From positions 1,798,001 through 1,862,000 of the forward strand of contig NZ_CP113946.1 in the NCBI RefSeq assembly GCF_029392875.1: a stretch of DNA of 64,000 bases. The letters run 5' to 3'. This document shows, piece after piece, positions 41,710 through 51,735 of this stretch. The notes beneath the pieces are model-generated. The model did no database searches and was not told the DNA's origin. It saw only the letters and a list, made by a program, of their open reading frames with translations. Position numbers and translations under genes: made by a program. Source of the stretch: Lactobacillus sp. ESL0677. Lineage in GTDB: Bacteria > Bacillota > Bacilli > Lactobacillales > Lactobacillaceae. Each line of letters begins with the position of its first letter. Within the stretch, counting starts at the first letter, position 1.

Positions 41710-43737
41710 ATGGATCAAAAGAAAAAGCGCATTTCAGCCGCTGGAATGCTGATTACAATTGGGATTGTTTACGGTGATATTGGAACGAGTCCTCTTTACG
41801 TAATGAAATCAATCTTAACCGGTAATGGCGGACTGGCAAGTGCTAATCGCGAATTAATTTTGGGTTCAATCTCGTTGATTTTCTGGACGGTTACTTTACT
41901 AACCACGGTTAAATACGTAATAGTGGCACTTAACGCAACTAACCGCGGTGAAGGTGGTATCTTTGCCCTTTACGCGCTGGTACGCAAGCGCGCCAAATGG
42001 CTGGTTATTCCTGCCTTGATTGGTGGCGCGGCGCTTTTGGCAGATGGGACACTAACGCCAGCAGTAACAGTTACCACCTCAATTGAGGGGTTAAAAAATA
42101 TGCGGTTCGGCTCTAGTATCCCCGTCCCCAGCCAGACGATGGTCATCGTCATTACTATCGTAATTTTGCTGCTGCTATTTTCAATTCAAATGCTCGGCAC
42201 CAGCAGTATTGGTAAGGCATTCGGCCCTATTATGCTTGTCTGGTTTACCTTCTTGGGTGCAATCGGCGTGTTAAACATGGCACACGACTGGTCAATTTTG
42301 GCAGCACTTAATCCATTTTGGGCAATTAAAATTTTGTTTAGTCCTGCCAACAAGGTCGGTATTTTTATCCTGGGGTCAATCTTCCTGGCAACTACTGGTG
42401 CTGAAGCTCTATATTCAGATGTCGGGCACGTTGGTAAGGGCAACATCCGTGGCTCTTGGCCGTATGTCTTCATCTGTTTAGCACTTAATTACCTGGGACA
42501 AGGGGTATGGATTTTGCAAAATCCTAATTACCAAACTCACGGGACTGAATTAAACCCCTTTTTTGAAGCTGTACCAGCAAATTTACGACTATTTGCCATT
42601 ATTTTGGCAACTATCGCCGCAATTATTGCTTCGCAAGCCTTGATTACTGGTTCCTTTACCCTAGTTTCTGAAGCCAGCGGGTTAAAATTCTTGCCACGAA
42701 TGAATATTGACTATCCAACCACTGAACACGGACAAATTTATATTCCATCCGTGAACAAAATGCTCTGTGTGGCAACCATTGCCATTGTCATGTTCTTCCA
42801 GACTTCTGAACACATGGAAGCTGCCTATGGTCTATCAATCACGGTAACAATGCTGATGACTACATTGTTATTGTTTGAATATTTGGGTAACAAAAAGACA
42901 CCGCTAGTCTTGCGACTAAGCTTCTTACTGGTATTTGGCTTTATCGAAAGCATGTTCTTGATTTCCAGTTTAACTAAATTCATGCGTGGTGGTTACGTAA
43001 CTGTCTTAATTGCTGGCTTTATCGGTGTTATCATGTTCATCTGGTACTTTGGTAACAAGGTGCGCGATAAGCACGAAGGTGCCAACACTTATGTACGTCT
43101 TGACGAATTTACCGACATGTTAACCGACTTGAGCCATGACGATGACTTCCCAGTCTACGCCACAAACCTAGTTTATATGGCAAAAGTTAAATACAATAAA
43201 TTTATTAAGCGCGAAATTTTGTACTCAATTTTGGATAAGCGTCCTAAACGGGCACATGCTTACTGGTTTGTTTCCGTTAACATTACTAACGAGCCGTTCA
43301 CGGCAAAATACGCCGTTAATACTTACGATACTAAAAACGTGATTAACGTCCAGTTGTTCCTTGGCTTTAAAAAGCAGACTAGCGTTAACGTCTACTTACG
43401 ACAAATCGTCCATGACTTAATCAAAGACGGGACAATTGAAGCTCAGCCACAAGAATACACTACAATGCCCGGACGCGAAGTCGGTGATTTCTCCTTCGTT
43501 ATTGTTAACGACGTTGTCAGTCCATTAACGAAGCTTAAGGGCTTTGACAAGTGGATTGTCCAAGCACGGGTCTGGTTACAAAACTTGTCATCTAACCCAG
43601 CAACATGGTTTGGTCTTGAATATACAGATACTGTTGTCGAGCGTGTACCACTCATCTTAGGTAAACCTGAACGCAACTTACATATTAAGCGGGTAGCAAC
43701 ACGCGATTATTCTAATTTAAAGAATGAAGAAAATTAA
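41710..43737 (+). CDS. kup: KUP-family potassium transporter
   Basis: A 675-residue potassium uptake protein. The signature is GIVYGDIGTSPLYV near residues 16-29, followed by about twelve membrane helices to about residue 460 and a cytoplasmic C-terminal domain (about 465-675). The ATG at 41710 is favoured over the one six codons earlier because GGGAG lies at 41694-41698, inside the longer version. It is a single gene. Potassium import supports pH and osmotic balance. Confidence 0.93.
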   Translation: MDQKKKRISAAGMLITIGIVYGDIGTSPLYVMKSILTGNGGLASANRELILGSISLIFWTVTLLTTVKYVIVALNATNRGEGGIFALYALVRKRAKWLVIPALIGGAALLADGTLTPAVTVTTSIEGLKNMRFGSSIPVPSQTMVIVITIVILLLLFSIQMLGTSSIGKAFGPIMLVWFTFLGAIGVLNMAHDWSILAALNPFWAIKILFSPANKVGIFILGSIFLATTGAEALYSDVGHVGKGNIRGSWPYVFICLALNYLGQGVWILQNPNYQTHGTELNPFFEAVPANLRLFAIILATIAAIIASQALITGSFTLVSEASGLKFLPRMNIDYPTTEHGQIYIPSVNKMLCVATIAIVMFFQTSEHMEAAYGLSITVTMLMTTLLLFEYLGNKKTPLVLRLSFLLVFGFIESMFLISSLTKFMRGGYVTVLIAGFIGVIMFIWYFGNKVRDKHEGANTYVRLDEFTDMLTDLSHDDDFPVYATNLVYMAKVKYNKFIKREILYSILDKRPKRAHAYWFVSVNITNEPFTAKYAVNTYDTKNVINVQLFLGFKKQTSVNVYLRQIVHDLIKDGTIEAQPQEYTTMPGREVGDFSFVIVNDVVSPLTKLKGFDKWIVQARVWLQNLSSNPATWFGLEYTDTVVERVPLILGKPERNLHIKRVATRDYSNLKNEEN

Positions 43738-43750
43738 AAATATCGACAAA

Positions 43751-43834
43751 AAAGAACGTTAGTACCTGACGATACTAGCGTTCTTTTAGTTAATATTTAG
43801 GAGTTGTGTAGTCGCGCTGCTCCTTTTTTATTGC
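43751..43834 (+). terminator. Double terminator after kup
   Basis: Two hairpins in a row: AAGAACGTTAGTA...TACTAGCGTTCTT plus TTTT (43751-43790), and GGAGTTGTGTAGTCGCGCTGCTCC plus TTTTTTT (43799-43834). The second is very like the terminator that ends each unit of the 23.5-24.9 kb array and may be a fragment of that element. Confidence 0.7.
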
Positions 43835-43846
43835 ATAAATTCACAA

Positions 43847-45796
43847 TTACCAAATATGAACTCGCTTGTCTGGATCAAGCCACATCCCATCAGTAGGCTT
43901 GACGTTAAAGACATCATAGAAGTCATCTTGACATTGAATTTGGACATTAGCCCGTTCAGGACCCGGTGCATGAACATCAACAGCAGTTTGTGTCTTGATT
44001 GATTCAGTCAACTGCTTATTAGCCCAAATGCGAGCAAAATTTTCAAACAATTTCTTCAAATCGTCGCCCTCATTCTTAGCGGCTTCAACTGCAGCAGTCA
44101 AGCCACCTTGATCGGCAATATTTTCGGAAACAATCTGCTTACCATTCAATTTAACTGGACCGTATTCAATCCCGTCAAAAATGTCAATTTCAGCTTGTGT
44201 CCGCTTCTTGAATTCGGCGTAATCTGCATCAGTCCACCAATTAGTCATATTGCCAAATTCATCAAATTGTGCACCATTGTTATCAAAGGCATGAGAAACT
44301 TCATGGGCAATTACTGAACCAATCCCACCAAAGTTAGTTGCACGGTCCTGCTTCAAATCATAAAACGGTGCCTGTAAAATAGCTGCTGGGAATGTCAAAT
44401 CGTTTCTTTGAGGGTCATAACATGCATTAACCAGATTACCCGGCATTGCCCAGATTGTCCGGTCAACTTCCTTGTGCAATTGTTCAATGTTGTACTTTTG
44501 TTCCTCAACAGCAAAGGCGCGACCATTTGAATACAAACTGCCACCTTGACTAGCTGGGATAACTTGCAAGCGATCGTAAATTTCTTCAATCTTATCTGGA
44601 TAACCAATCTTTAATTCTAAAGCTTCCAGCTTAACGATTGCCTGCTTCCTAGTTGCTTCTGACAACCAAGTATTGTTTTGCAAGCGTTCCTCATAAACAG
44701 CTAACATCCGGTGAATCATGTCTTCAACGTCTTTTTTGGCATCAGCACCAAAGTAAGTCTGACCATAGTAAACGCCGACAACTTCACTAAAAGCGCCATT
44801 AGCAATATGGTATGCCTGCTTTTCACCTGATTGCAGCTCCGGTTGACCTGACAAAGCTTGACTAAACGGAAAGGCAGCTTCACGGAATTCTTGCGATAAG
44901 TCTGAGGCTGCATCATTGATAAAGTTAACGATCATCCAACCCTTGATCTCATCAAAGTTGGACTTGTTGATGATTTCGTTAATGTGGTCAAGGTAGCGTG
45001 GCTCCTCAACAATAATTCGATCAGGCTCCTCACCGATAACTTCCTTTAAGTAGTATGCAATCTTAAAGTCTTTGAATTTGGCTTCAAAGTCCGCAATCTT
45101 CATTGGGTTGTAACAAGCTGGATAATCAGCCCACTCTTCAGCCGACTTAACTACTTTTGCAAGCTTGGCATCAAACTTAATTGCATCTGCAGCATACTTT
45201 TCAGCATCAGCAGTTTCAATCCCTGCCATTTCCAGCAATTTAACAGACTGCTTTTGCAAGATTGCTAATAACTTAGCAGCATCCGAAGTCTCATAGGTTG
45301 TTGTATCTGGTAAGAAAGTTCCTGGTCCAGCAAAGTTCAACACATTAACCTTGGTGTTCTTCATATCTGGTTCAACACTCAAGCCGAATGGGATTGAAGC
45401 AAAAGTAGCTAAGTCTGGAGCATTTAAATTATAATCAGAAAAGTCTCTGATTCCTGTTAATAGCTCTAAGTCTGGCTTAATTGGTGCAGCACCATCTTCG
45501 TTACGCTTAGTAAAGTCCTTAGCCAATTTATATAATTCGACAGCCTTAGCCATGTTCGGTACATTAGGAATATCCTTTTTACCTGCAGCAAAGTCCGCAA
45601 AGTCAGCCATTAGGTGCTTCTCAACGTTAACATCAATGCCATCAAACGATGCCATCCGCGAACGATCGGATGGAATTTCAGTTTTTTCTAACCATTCAGA
45701 GTTAACAGCTAAATACATATTGTCCTGTGGTCTAGTACCCACTTTAGGCTCAATTATATTACCGCTGCCACCTCGAACCGCAATAAGTTTTTTCAT
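43847..45796 (-). CDS. pepO: M13-family endopeptidase PepO
   Basis: A 649-residue neprilysin-type zinc oligopeptidase. Zinc motif VIAHEVSHAFDNNGAQFD (HExxH) near 490, third ligand in SENIADQGGLTAA near 550, and the M13 C-terminal HAPGPERANVQIQCQDDFYDVF. The ATG at 45796 follows GAGGAGGATTAT; the 15 upstream codons are discarded. No signal peptide, as in lactic acid bacterial PepO, so it acts in the cytoplasm on imported oligopeptides. Confidence 0.94.
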   Translation of the reverse strand: MKKLIAVRGGSGNIIEPKVGTRPQDNMYLAVNSEWLEKTEIPSDRSRMASFDGIDVNVEKHLMADFADFAAGKKDIPNVPNMAKAVELYKLAKDFTKRNEDGAAPIKPDLELLTGIRDFSDYNLNAPDLATFASIPFGLSVEPDMKNTKVNVLNFAGPGTFLPDTTTYETSDAAKLLAILQKQSVKLLEMAGIETADAEKYAADAIKFDAKLAKVVKSAEEWADYPACYNPMKIADFEAKFKDFKIAYYLKEVIGEEPDRIIVEEPRYLDHINEIINKSNFDEIKGWMIVNFINDAASDLSQEFREAAFPFSQALSGQPELQSGEKQAYHIANGAFSEVVGVYYGQTYFGADAKKDVEDMIHRMLAVYEERLQNNTWLSEATRKQAIVKLEALELKIGYPDKIEEIYDRLQVIPASQGGSLYSNGRAFAVEEQKYNIEQLHKEVDRTIWAMPGNLVNACYDPQRNDLTFPAAILQAPFYDLKQDRATNFGGIGSVIAHEVSHAFDNNGAQFDEFGNMTNWWTDADYAEFKKRTQAEIDIFDGIEYGPVKLNGKQIVSENIADQGGLTAAVEAAKNEGDDLKKLFENFARIWANKQLTESIKTQTAVDVHAPGPERANVQIQCQDDFYDVFNVKPTDGMWLDPDKRVHIW

Positions 45797-45884
45797 ATAA
45801 TCCTCCTCTAGTATTAGATTAAAATAAGTTAAGTTAATCATATCATTTTAATTAAATAACTATTATTAAAAAATATTTACAAAA

Positions 45885-47105
45885 TTACTTGTACATTGTC
45901 AGATACTTGCGCATTTTTGCATGCAATGGGATTAGCAAAACTACCATTAAGAAAATTCCGACAGCCGCAACGACAAAAAACGAAATATAACCGGAACGAT
46001 CAATAATTAAGCCGCCAAATAGTGGGCCAAATGCCTGCCCAATCCCACGAGCCATATTAATTAATCCCTGATACTTTCCCTTGCTCGATAACGGTGACAA
46101 ATCATTAATATAAGCTGGCACAGCTGGAAAAGCTGTGGCTTCACCAAAAGTCAGAATTAACATTGACAAGGCAAAATGAACAAAATCGCGAGCAAAAATT
46201 AATGTCACAAAAGAAATGGCAAACATCAATGTCCCAAAGATAATCTGGTGAAACAGGTTCTTAAACAAGTGCGGATAACGAGCTAGGATTACTTGGATAA
46301 TCACGATTACCGCGCCGTTTAGTGTCCAGAGCAAACTGTACATATGGAATGGAATCCCCAATGAAACCATATAAACGGATAGGTTAGACTCCCAGTTCAT
46401 ATACATTAACCAAGTTACAGCTAGGGATGTTAAAAAGCCAACAGTGAGCATCATATTATATTTCGGCATCGGTTGTGCCTTTGGCTGCTCACCAGCTGCC
46501 ACCGTTTTAGCCTGGCGTTTTTTATGAAAGTTAATAATTGGCCGGTAATTAATTGCGGCATTAATTGCAGCAATCGCAAACAAGCTAGCAGCCAAAATAA
46601 ACAGGAATTCAATTGAGAAGTCATATAGGTAACCAACTAATAATGTACCTGTAACTGTCCCCACATTTTGAGCAAAATAAATCAAATTAAAAACATAGCG
46701 TCCCGGATATTTACGCAGACTAGTCGCAATCGAATTAATCATCGTACCATTCCAGCCGCTAATCAATCCAGTTAACGTTAGCCAAATCCAGTAAGCTGGC
46801 CAGCCATGGAAAAAGGCCATCAAAAATAAGATAATTGCATCAAGAGCTAGTCCTGTCACAATTAAGGGATAAGGATTACAGCGGTCATAAAAACGCCCGG
46901 CCACAAGTGATCCCAAAACGTTGCTTGCACAATTGCAAAATAAGACAACCCCAATCATTGAGAGGCTAATGTGCAATTGCTTGTTTAAATAGACAGACGT
47001 CAACGGCCAAACAAAGCTTGACCCAATCCACGTGGCCAATTCACCTAGCAGCAACCAACGTAATTTAATTTCTGTTTCATTATTAGATCCATGTGTAAGT
47101 TTCAT
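45885..47105 (-). CDS. MFS transporter, multidrug-type
   Basis: A 406-residue major facilitator protein with about twelve helices and a motif A-like GRFYDRCNPYPLI. A long central loop (about 195-215) is basic. It resembles drug/H+ antiporters of lactobacilli (YttB/MDR type). It is a single gene between pepO and the ImmA locus. Substrate unknown. Confidence 0.82.
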   Translation of the reverse strand: MKLTHGSNNETEIKLRWLLLGELATWIGSSFVWPLTSVYLNKQLHISLSMIGVVLFCNCASNVLGSLVAGRFYDRCNPYPLIVTGLALDAIILFLMAFFHGWPAYWIWLTLTGLISGWNGTMINSIATSLRKYPGRYVFNLIYFAQNVGTVTGTLLVGYLYDFSIEFLFILAASLFAIAAINAAINYRPIINFHKKRQAKTVAAGEQPKAQPMPKYNMMLTVGFLTSLAVTWLMYMNWESNLSVYMVSLGIPFHMYSLLWTLNGAVIVIIQVILARYPHLFKNLFHQIIFGTLMFAISFVTLIFARDFVHFALSMLILTFGEATAFPAVPAYINDLSPLSSKGKYQGLINMARGIGQAFGPLFGGLIIDRSGYISFFVVAAVGIFLMVVLLIPLHAKMRKYLTMYK

Positions 47106-47196
47106 TTATTCAGTCCTTCCCATTTAAGTTCCAATTACCAGTGTAGCAAGAAGTACCAAAAAAGAACACCCCTTAGCAAAGTGGTGTTCCAAAAAG

Positions 47197-47739
47197 TTAT
47201 TTTTCATTATTTTTATGATGATTTTTTTCGATCAATTTTATTAACAGGTCATACAATTCTTTACTAGATGAAAAAATATATTTAAATACAATAGCAAACA
47301 AACCTATTAAATTTACAAAAAATCCACCAATTAAAGTACTTTTAACACTATCAGAAAAATTATTCAATAGTACGTAAGCTGTAAAACCTGTAACAAGCAA
47401 AAAATATATTGTAAGTCCTATAGTGAACCATTTTTTAGCAATTTCTTTTTCTCTATATTCTTTCTCAACAAAATCATCTATGTGGGTTATTAAATGACTA
47501 GTTTTTATTTTCTCGGCTTCTAAAGCTTCTTCAAAAGTATCACGTTCACTATATGAAGTTTCTTCACTAACACTATTTAATTGTTCTGTTGAAGGTGCTG
47601 TAGTTTTTCGAATATTTTGTTGATAATTCCTATAAGCCTCGTCAAAACCTAACGTACTCCGCCCATCACTTTTTATGCTTTCAGATATTTCTTGTAATAT
47701 CTTTTTAGCTTCTTCTTTAGATTTATCATCTACCGTCAT
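47197..47739 (-). CDS. Membrane protein of unknown function, partner of the ImmA-like peptidase
   Basis: A 180-residue protein: a charged, mostly helical N-terminal half (about 1-100, probably cytoplasmic), then two membrane helices (about 103-122 and 136-158, WFTIGLTIYFLLVTGFTAYV and GGFFVNLIGLFAIVFKYIF) and a short basic tail. It overlaps the ImmA-like gene by 4 bases (ATGA). The pair looks like a two-gene accessory module; the peptidase may act on this protein or on a repressor elsewhere. Confidence 0.6.
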   Translation of the reverse strand: MTVDDKSKEEAKKILQEISESIKSDGRSTLGFDEAYRNYQQNIRKTTAPSTEQLNSVSEETSYSERDTFEEALEAEKIKTSHLITHIDDFVEKEYREKEIAKKWFTIGLTIYFLLVTGFTAYVLLNNFSDSVKSTLIGGFFVNLIGLFAIVFKYIFSSSKELYDLLIKLIEKNHHKNNEK

Positions 47740-48302
47740 CCAACAAAATTCTCCAAATAATGTTTTACTCTAAATCTAGCAGTAGGAGTAGATACTTTAT
47801 ATTTTCTCGCAACATCATTAATTAATTGATCTCCACTTTGCTTATTATCTATTGCCTCTTGAACCATAATCTTAAGCCCTGAAATAGGGATCAAAAACGA
47901 AGCAGCAAATTTATTCGCTTCTCTTTCTTTAGCATACTCTTCTTTCGTATATTTAGCTTTTCCACGATAAGCTAATGTATTCAATACATTCTTATTTTGT
48001 AATTTTAACTCAGCAGCATCATTATTTGCTCCTGGTATCCAATCATGTTCTAAAATCAAATGTCCTAATTCATGCGCCATAGTAAATCTTTGACGTACTA
48101 AAGCATTATTAGAAATACTTACTGTAATAACAGGACATCCTTCATTTTGATCCCATCTTAAATAGCCATCTAAAGCAGGATTACTTACATACCTAACATC
48201 TATACCCTGTTGCTCTAAATAAAATTCTAAGTCTTCATAATTTATTGAATCACCAAAAACTATTTTATTAATTCTTTCAGCATATTTTTCAATGTTTTGC
48301 AT
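47736..48302 (-). CDS. ImmA/IrrE-family metallopeptidase
   Basis: A 188-residue protein with zinc motif FTMAHELGHLILEHD (HExxH) near 77-91 and a downstream REANKFAASFLIP glutamate-containing helix. Family members cut helix-turn-helix repressors, as in ImmA of ICEBs1. The ATG at 48302 follows AAGGGTG; a GTG three codons before is less likely. No repressor gene or integrase is adjacent, so the target is not evident. Slightly more AT-rich than neighbours. Confidence 0.82.
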   Translation of the reverse strand: MQNIEKYAERINKIVFGDSINYEDLEFYLEQQGIDVRYVSNPALDGYLRWDQNEGCPVITVSISNNALVRQRFTMAHELGHLILEHDWIPGANNDAAELKLQNKNVLNTLAYRGKAKYTKEEYAKEREANKFAASFLIPISGLKIMVQEAIDNKQSGDQLINDVARKYKVSTPTARFRVKHYLENFVG

Positions 48303-48389
48303 GTTAATCACCCTTTTCTAAAGTAATTTTATCAAAAAAATCAAAATTATCCTATTATTCTTCAAAATATTTTTACAACACAAATAACT

Positions 48390-49664
48390 TTATTTTTGTG
48401 GTTTCTTTTCAAAAAATTGACCCTTGTTTATCTGATAAAACTTCTTATAACGGTCATAATAATTATGGAACATATACTTCATTAACAGCCAGCGCTTAAA
48501 ATTACGATCCTTATCATAAAAGACAGTGGTACCATAGCGACCCTCATGAATCAATTCTTCGGCAGCCTCTTTAGCTTCATTATCATAAGCATATTCCTTA
48601 AAAATCTTAACTGGAACGCCCAGCCATAGAACATGCTTGGACTTTAACTTATTACCGTAAACCGTCGACTTTTCCTTCAAATTATCATTAACGTAATCAT
48701 CAACATACCATTTAGCCAAATTATAGCCATTCAAAGTTACATAAAAGCTCGACCGGCCCTGACGCAAGTTAATCTCAAAGAACTTGTATTGGCCATCACG
48801 CTCATCATACTTAATATCAAAGTTAGCCATTCCGGTATAATTGAGTTTTTCCAAAAAAGCTTCAACTTGCTCGTATAATTTTTCATTATATTCCGGCAAA
48901 ATTGCCATGTAATTACCAATTGATTGGGGTGTTGGGTCTTCTAACAAAGGATGACCCATACACATCATCTTAACGTGGTGATCCTTATCAACATAAGCAT
49001 TTAGCACCCGCATGTTAGAGTCATCCCCGGGAATGAAGTCCTGCAGAATCAAGTCGGCTTCATAGCCATTACCGTAGATTTTACCAACAATATCTGTTAA
49101 TTCAGTTTCATCATGAATCGTGAAAGCTTTTTTGCGCCCCTCAAAGTGAACATCAAGCCAAGAAACAGGATCTTCCGGCTTTAATTCAACTGGATAATCG
49201 AACGGCAGCTGCAAATAATTTTCAGCCTGAAAGTCAGCCTTAGTAATAATCTTGGTCTTAGGATATGGCAAGCCATATTCTTCAGCAATTTGATAGAAGC
49301 CTTCCTTAGAAATCAATTTTTCAAGCAAGTCATAATCAATATACGGAACAACAAATACGTCTTGTAGTTCGTCCTTGTGTTTAGCAAGCAGCTCTGCATA
49401 GCCATCGCCACAAGCAATCAGAATCACTGGTTCTTGATGGTCTTGATAGATTTTCATCTGCTCACGCATCACCGTCATAAAAGTTGGATCTTCACTAAAG
49501 CCTTGGTGCAACTCAACTTCAATTATTTTTGAATAACGCGTTGCTGCAAGCTGACTGTCAGCTAGCGCCTTAACCTTAATGCCATAAGCTTGATTAAACG
49601 AGCGTGCCATACCATAGACATTAATATCGCTACCCAATAAAATCGGCGTAAATTCTTGATTCAT
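48390..49664 (-). CDS. ATP-grasp carboxylate-amine ligase-like protein
   Basis: A 424-residue ATP-grasp enzyme: an N-terminal Rossmann-like part (ILLGSDINVYGMARSFNQAYG), the ATP-grasp core at about 120-320 (KLISKEGFYQIAEEYGLPYPKT, VELKPEDPVSWLDVHFEGRKK, ILQDFIPGDDSNMRVL) and metal-binding FEINLRQGRSSFYV. It would join an amine to a carboxylate using ATP. It lies 13 bases downstream of the asnB-type gene, so the two act in one operon, perhaps on cell-wall peptide carboxylates. The substrate is unassigned. Confidence 0.78.
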   Translation of the reverse strand: MNQEFTPILLGSDINVYGMARSFNQAYGIKVKALADSQLAATRYSKIIEVELHQGFSEDPTFMTVMREQMKIYQDHQEPVILIACGDGYAELLAKHKDELQDVFVVPYIDYDLLEKLISKEGFYQIAEEYGLPYPKTKIITKADFQAENYLQLPFDYPVELKPEDPVSWLDVHFEGRKKAFTIHDETELTDIVGKIYGNGYEADLILQDFIPGDDSNMRVLNAYVDKDHHVKMMCMGHPLLEDPTPQSIGNYMAILPEYNEKLYEQVEAFLEKLNYTGMANFDIKYDERDGQYKFFEINLRQGRSSFYVTLNGYNLAKWYVDDYVNDNLKEKSTVYGNKLKSKHVLWLGVPVKIFKEYAYDNEAKEAAEELIHEGRYGTTVFYDKDRNFKRWLLMKYMFHNYYDRYKKFYQINKGQFFEKKPQK

Positions 49665-49677
49665 TATCTTGCTCCTA

Positions 49678-51627
49678 TTAAACTAGCTTGCCTTGTTCAA
49701 TCAAGCTAGCTACTTCCGGCTGCACGTGTTGGTACTTGGCAACAGTGCCCTCATAATCAACAAAGAATAATTTGTACCAAACAAGGAAGGTATAGATTGT
49801 CCAAATCTGACGGCGGTGAGAACCATCGCCATTGAAGTTTTCATCAAGTAATTGCAAAATTTTATCTTGCTCAAAAATATCGCTAACAAAGTCTTCACTA
49901 AACATTTCTCGTACTTGCTTATCAAATCGTGGCTCTTGCAGCCATTCTTTGATTGGCGTTGGGAAGCCCAATTTTGGCCTTTTAGCCCATTCATCCGGCA
50001 AAACTCTTTCAGAAGCCTTACGCAGAGCATACTTGGTGTCATGCTTATTAACTAAATATTCAGTTGGAATCGCGTTTGCTCGCTCAGCAATCTTGCGGTC
50101 AAGATATGGTACCCGTAATTCTAGTGAGTGGGCCATTGAAATCTTGTCTGCTTTTTGCTCAATATCATTCAGCATAAAGTGGTGCAAGTCAATGTATTGC
50201 ATTTGGCGAACATTATCGAGGTCCTTGACCTTCTTAAAGTCAGACTGGTAAATACTGTTAACCGTCAACTTATTGCGGTATGACGGCTTCAAAATGCTGT
50301 TGGCATCTTCGGAAGTAAAGATTGTCGGGTAATCCATATCATAAATAACAGATTGACCAACGTAAAACTCACTTGGCTCAGCTAAATTAGTGTACAGATG
50401 CACTTTCCCTGGGAAGTTTGGCATCTTCTTAATTGTGTGTGCCAACTTAACCTTGGTCTTCTTCGGCAATTTGGTTAATTGTGATGTAAAGACCTTAATA
50501 ATGTTGTTATGCGTGTGCATCCCGTAATTGACATAACCAGCAAATAACTCATCGGCACCTTCACCTGATAGAGCAACTGTCACGTGCTTACGCGCCATTT
50601 TACACAAGTACCATAGCGGAATAATTGACGGGTTCGCATCCGGCTCATCCATGTGGTACTGCATTTCGGGGAAGTCATGCATTGCTTCATCCGACTTTAC
50701 TTTATCGGAGAAGAACTTCCATCCCTTAATGTCAGCCAAGGCCTTTGCCTTCGATGCCTCATCATAAGTTGCATCATCAAATGAAATTGAAAAGACATCA
50801 TCGGGATCCAAAATACTGGTAATGTAGCTAGAATCTACACCTTCTGATAAAAAGGCACCAACTGGCACATCAGCAATTCTGTACAAGTCAACCGTTTCTT
50901 TAAGATCGTCATCAATCTTTTTAACAGTTTCTTCAAAGCTCAAATTGTTAGCCTTGTATTCGGCATCCCAATATTGATGGGTCGTCATCTTGCCGTCCTT
51001 GTATTCAAACCAGTGACCTGCTGGGAAGCGGTGAACTCCCTTAAAGAAGGTTTCCTCGAGGTCATTATATTGGTTCATTAAATATGGTTTAACTGCTTCT
51101 GTATTTAACCGCCGTTTAAAACCCGGGAAAGCAAAGAAGCTCTTCAGTTCTGAACCCATGAGCAAATGTCCGTTTTCGTCACTGTAATAGAGTGGCTTAA
51201 TTCCGAAAAAGTCCCGCGCACCATACATTGTTTGAGTATTATCATCCCAGATAATGAAGGCGAACATTCCGCGCACACGCTTGAGCAAACCATCCATTCC
51301 CCATTCTTCAAAACCATGCAGTAATACTTCTGTATCAGTTTCAGTGGTGAAGGTGTGTCCAGCATCAATCAGTTCTTTTCTTAATGGTTGGAAATTGTAA
51401 ATTTCCCCGTTAAAAATAATTGCTCGTGTATTATCTTCATTAAAAATTGGCTGACTACCACAGCGTAAATCAATAATTGATAATCTTCTAAAGCCCAGTG
51501 CAACCTTGTCATTAGTATACATTCCGTCAGAATCTGGACCTCTGTGTTTAATCGTTGCCATCATTTTACCAATGGCTTTTTGTTTGTCATTTATTTCTGG
51601 ATCATAAAATGCGACAATTCCGCACAT
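49678..51627 (-). CDS. asnB: Glutamine-dependent asparagine synthase-type amidotransferase
   Basis: A 649-residue two-domain enzyme. Cys2 (MCGIVAFYDP) is the glutaminase nucleophile, GATase-2 domain to about 190. The synthetase domain has the ATP motif FLSEGVDSSYI (canonical SGG replaced by SEG) near 259 and LSGEGADELFAGYV near 355. In Lactobacillus plantarum an AsnB homologue amidates meso-diaminopimelate in peptidoglycan, so wall amidation is as likely as free asparagine synthesis. The coupled ATP-grasp gene fits a modification role. Start after AAGGGAAG. Confidence 0.88.
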   Translation of the reverse strand: MCGIVAFYDPEINDKQKAIGKMMATIKHRGPDSDGMYTNDKVALGFRRLSIIDLRCGSQPIFNEDNTRAIIFNGEIYNFQPLRKELIDAGHTFTTETDTEVLLHGFEEWGMDGLLKRVRGMFAFIIWDDNTQTMYGARDFFGIKPLYYSDENGHLLMGSELKSFFAFPGFKRRLNTEAVKPYLMNQYNDLEETFFKGVHRFPAGHWFEYKDGKMTTHQYWDAEYKANNLSFEETVKKIDDDLKETVDLYRIADVPVGAFLSEGVDSSYITSILDPDDVFSISFDDATYDEASKAKALADIKGWKFFSDKVKSDEAMHDFPEMQYHMDEPDANPSIIPLWYLCKMARKHVTVALSGEGADELFAGYVNYGMHTHNNIIKVFTSQLTKLPKKTKVKLAHTIKKMPNFPGKVHLYTNLAEPSEFYVGQSVIYDMDYPTIFTSEDANSILKPSYRNKLTVNSIYQSDFKKVKDLDNVRQMQYIDLHHFMLNDIEQKADKISMAHSLELRVPYLDRKIAERANAIPTEYLVNKHDTKYALRKASERVLPDEWAKRPKLGFPTPIKEWLQEPRFDKQVREMFSEDFVSDIFEQDKILQLLDENFNGDGSHRRQIWTIYTFLVWYKLFFVDYEGTVAKYQHVQPEVASLIEQGKLV

Positions 51628-51735
51628 AGTTTATCTTCCCTTAATTAGTTTTCTTAATCTATTAAATTCTTTATTTTAACTGTTTTATTATATGCTAAAA
51701 GCCGGACGATTACCAAGATGTCCGGCTCAATTTTA

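Noticed and set aside
47736..48302. Prophage or ICE remnant signalled by the ImmA-like gene
   Set aside because: No integrase, repressor, excisionase or structural genes are nearby.
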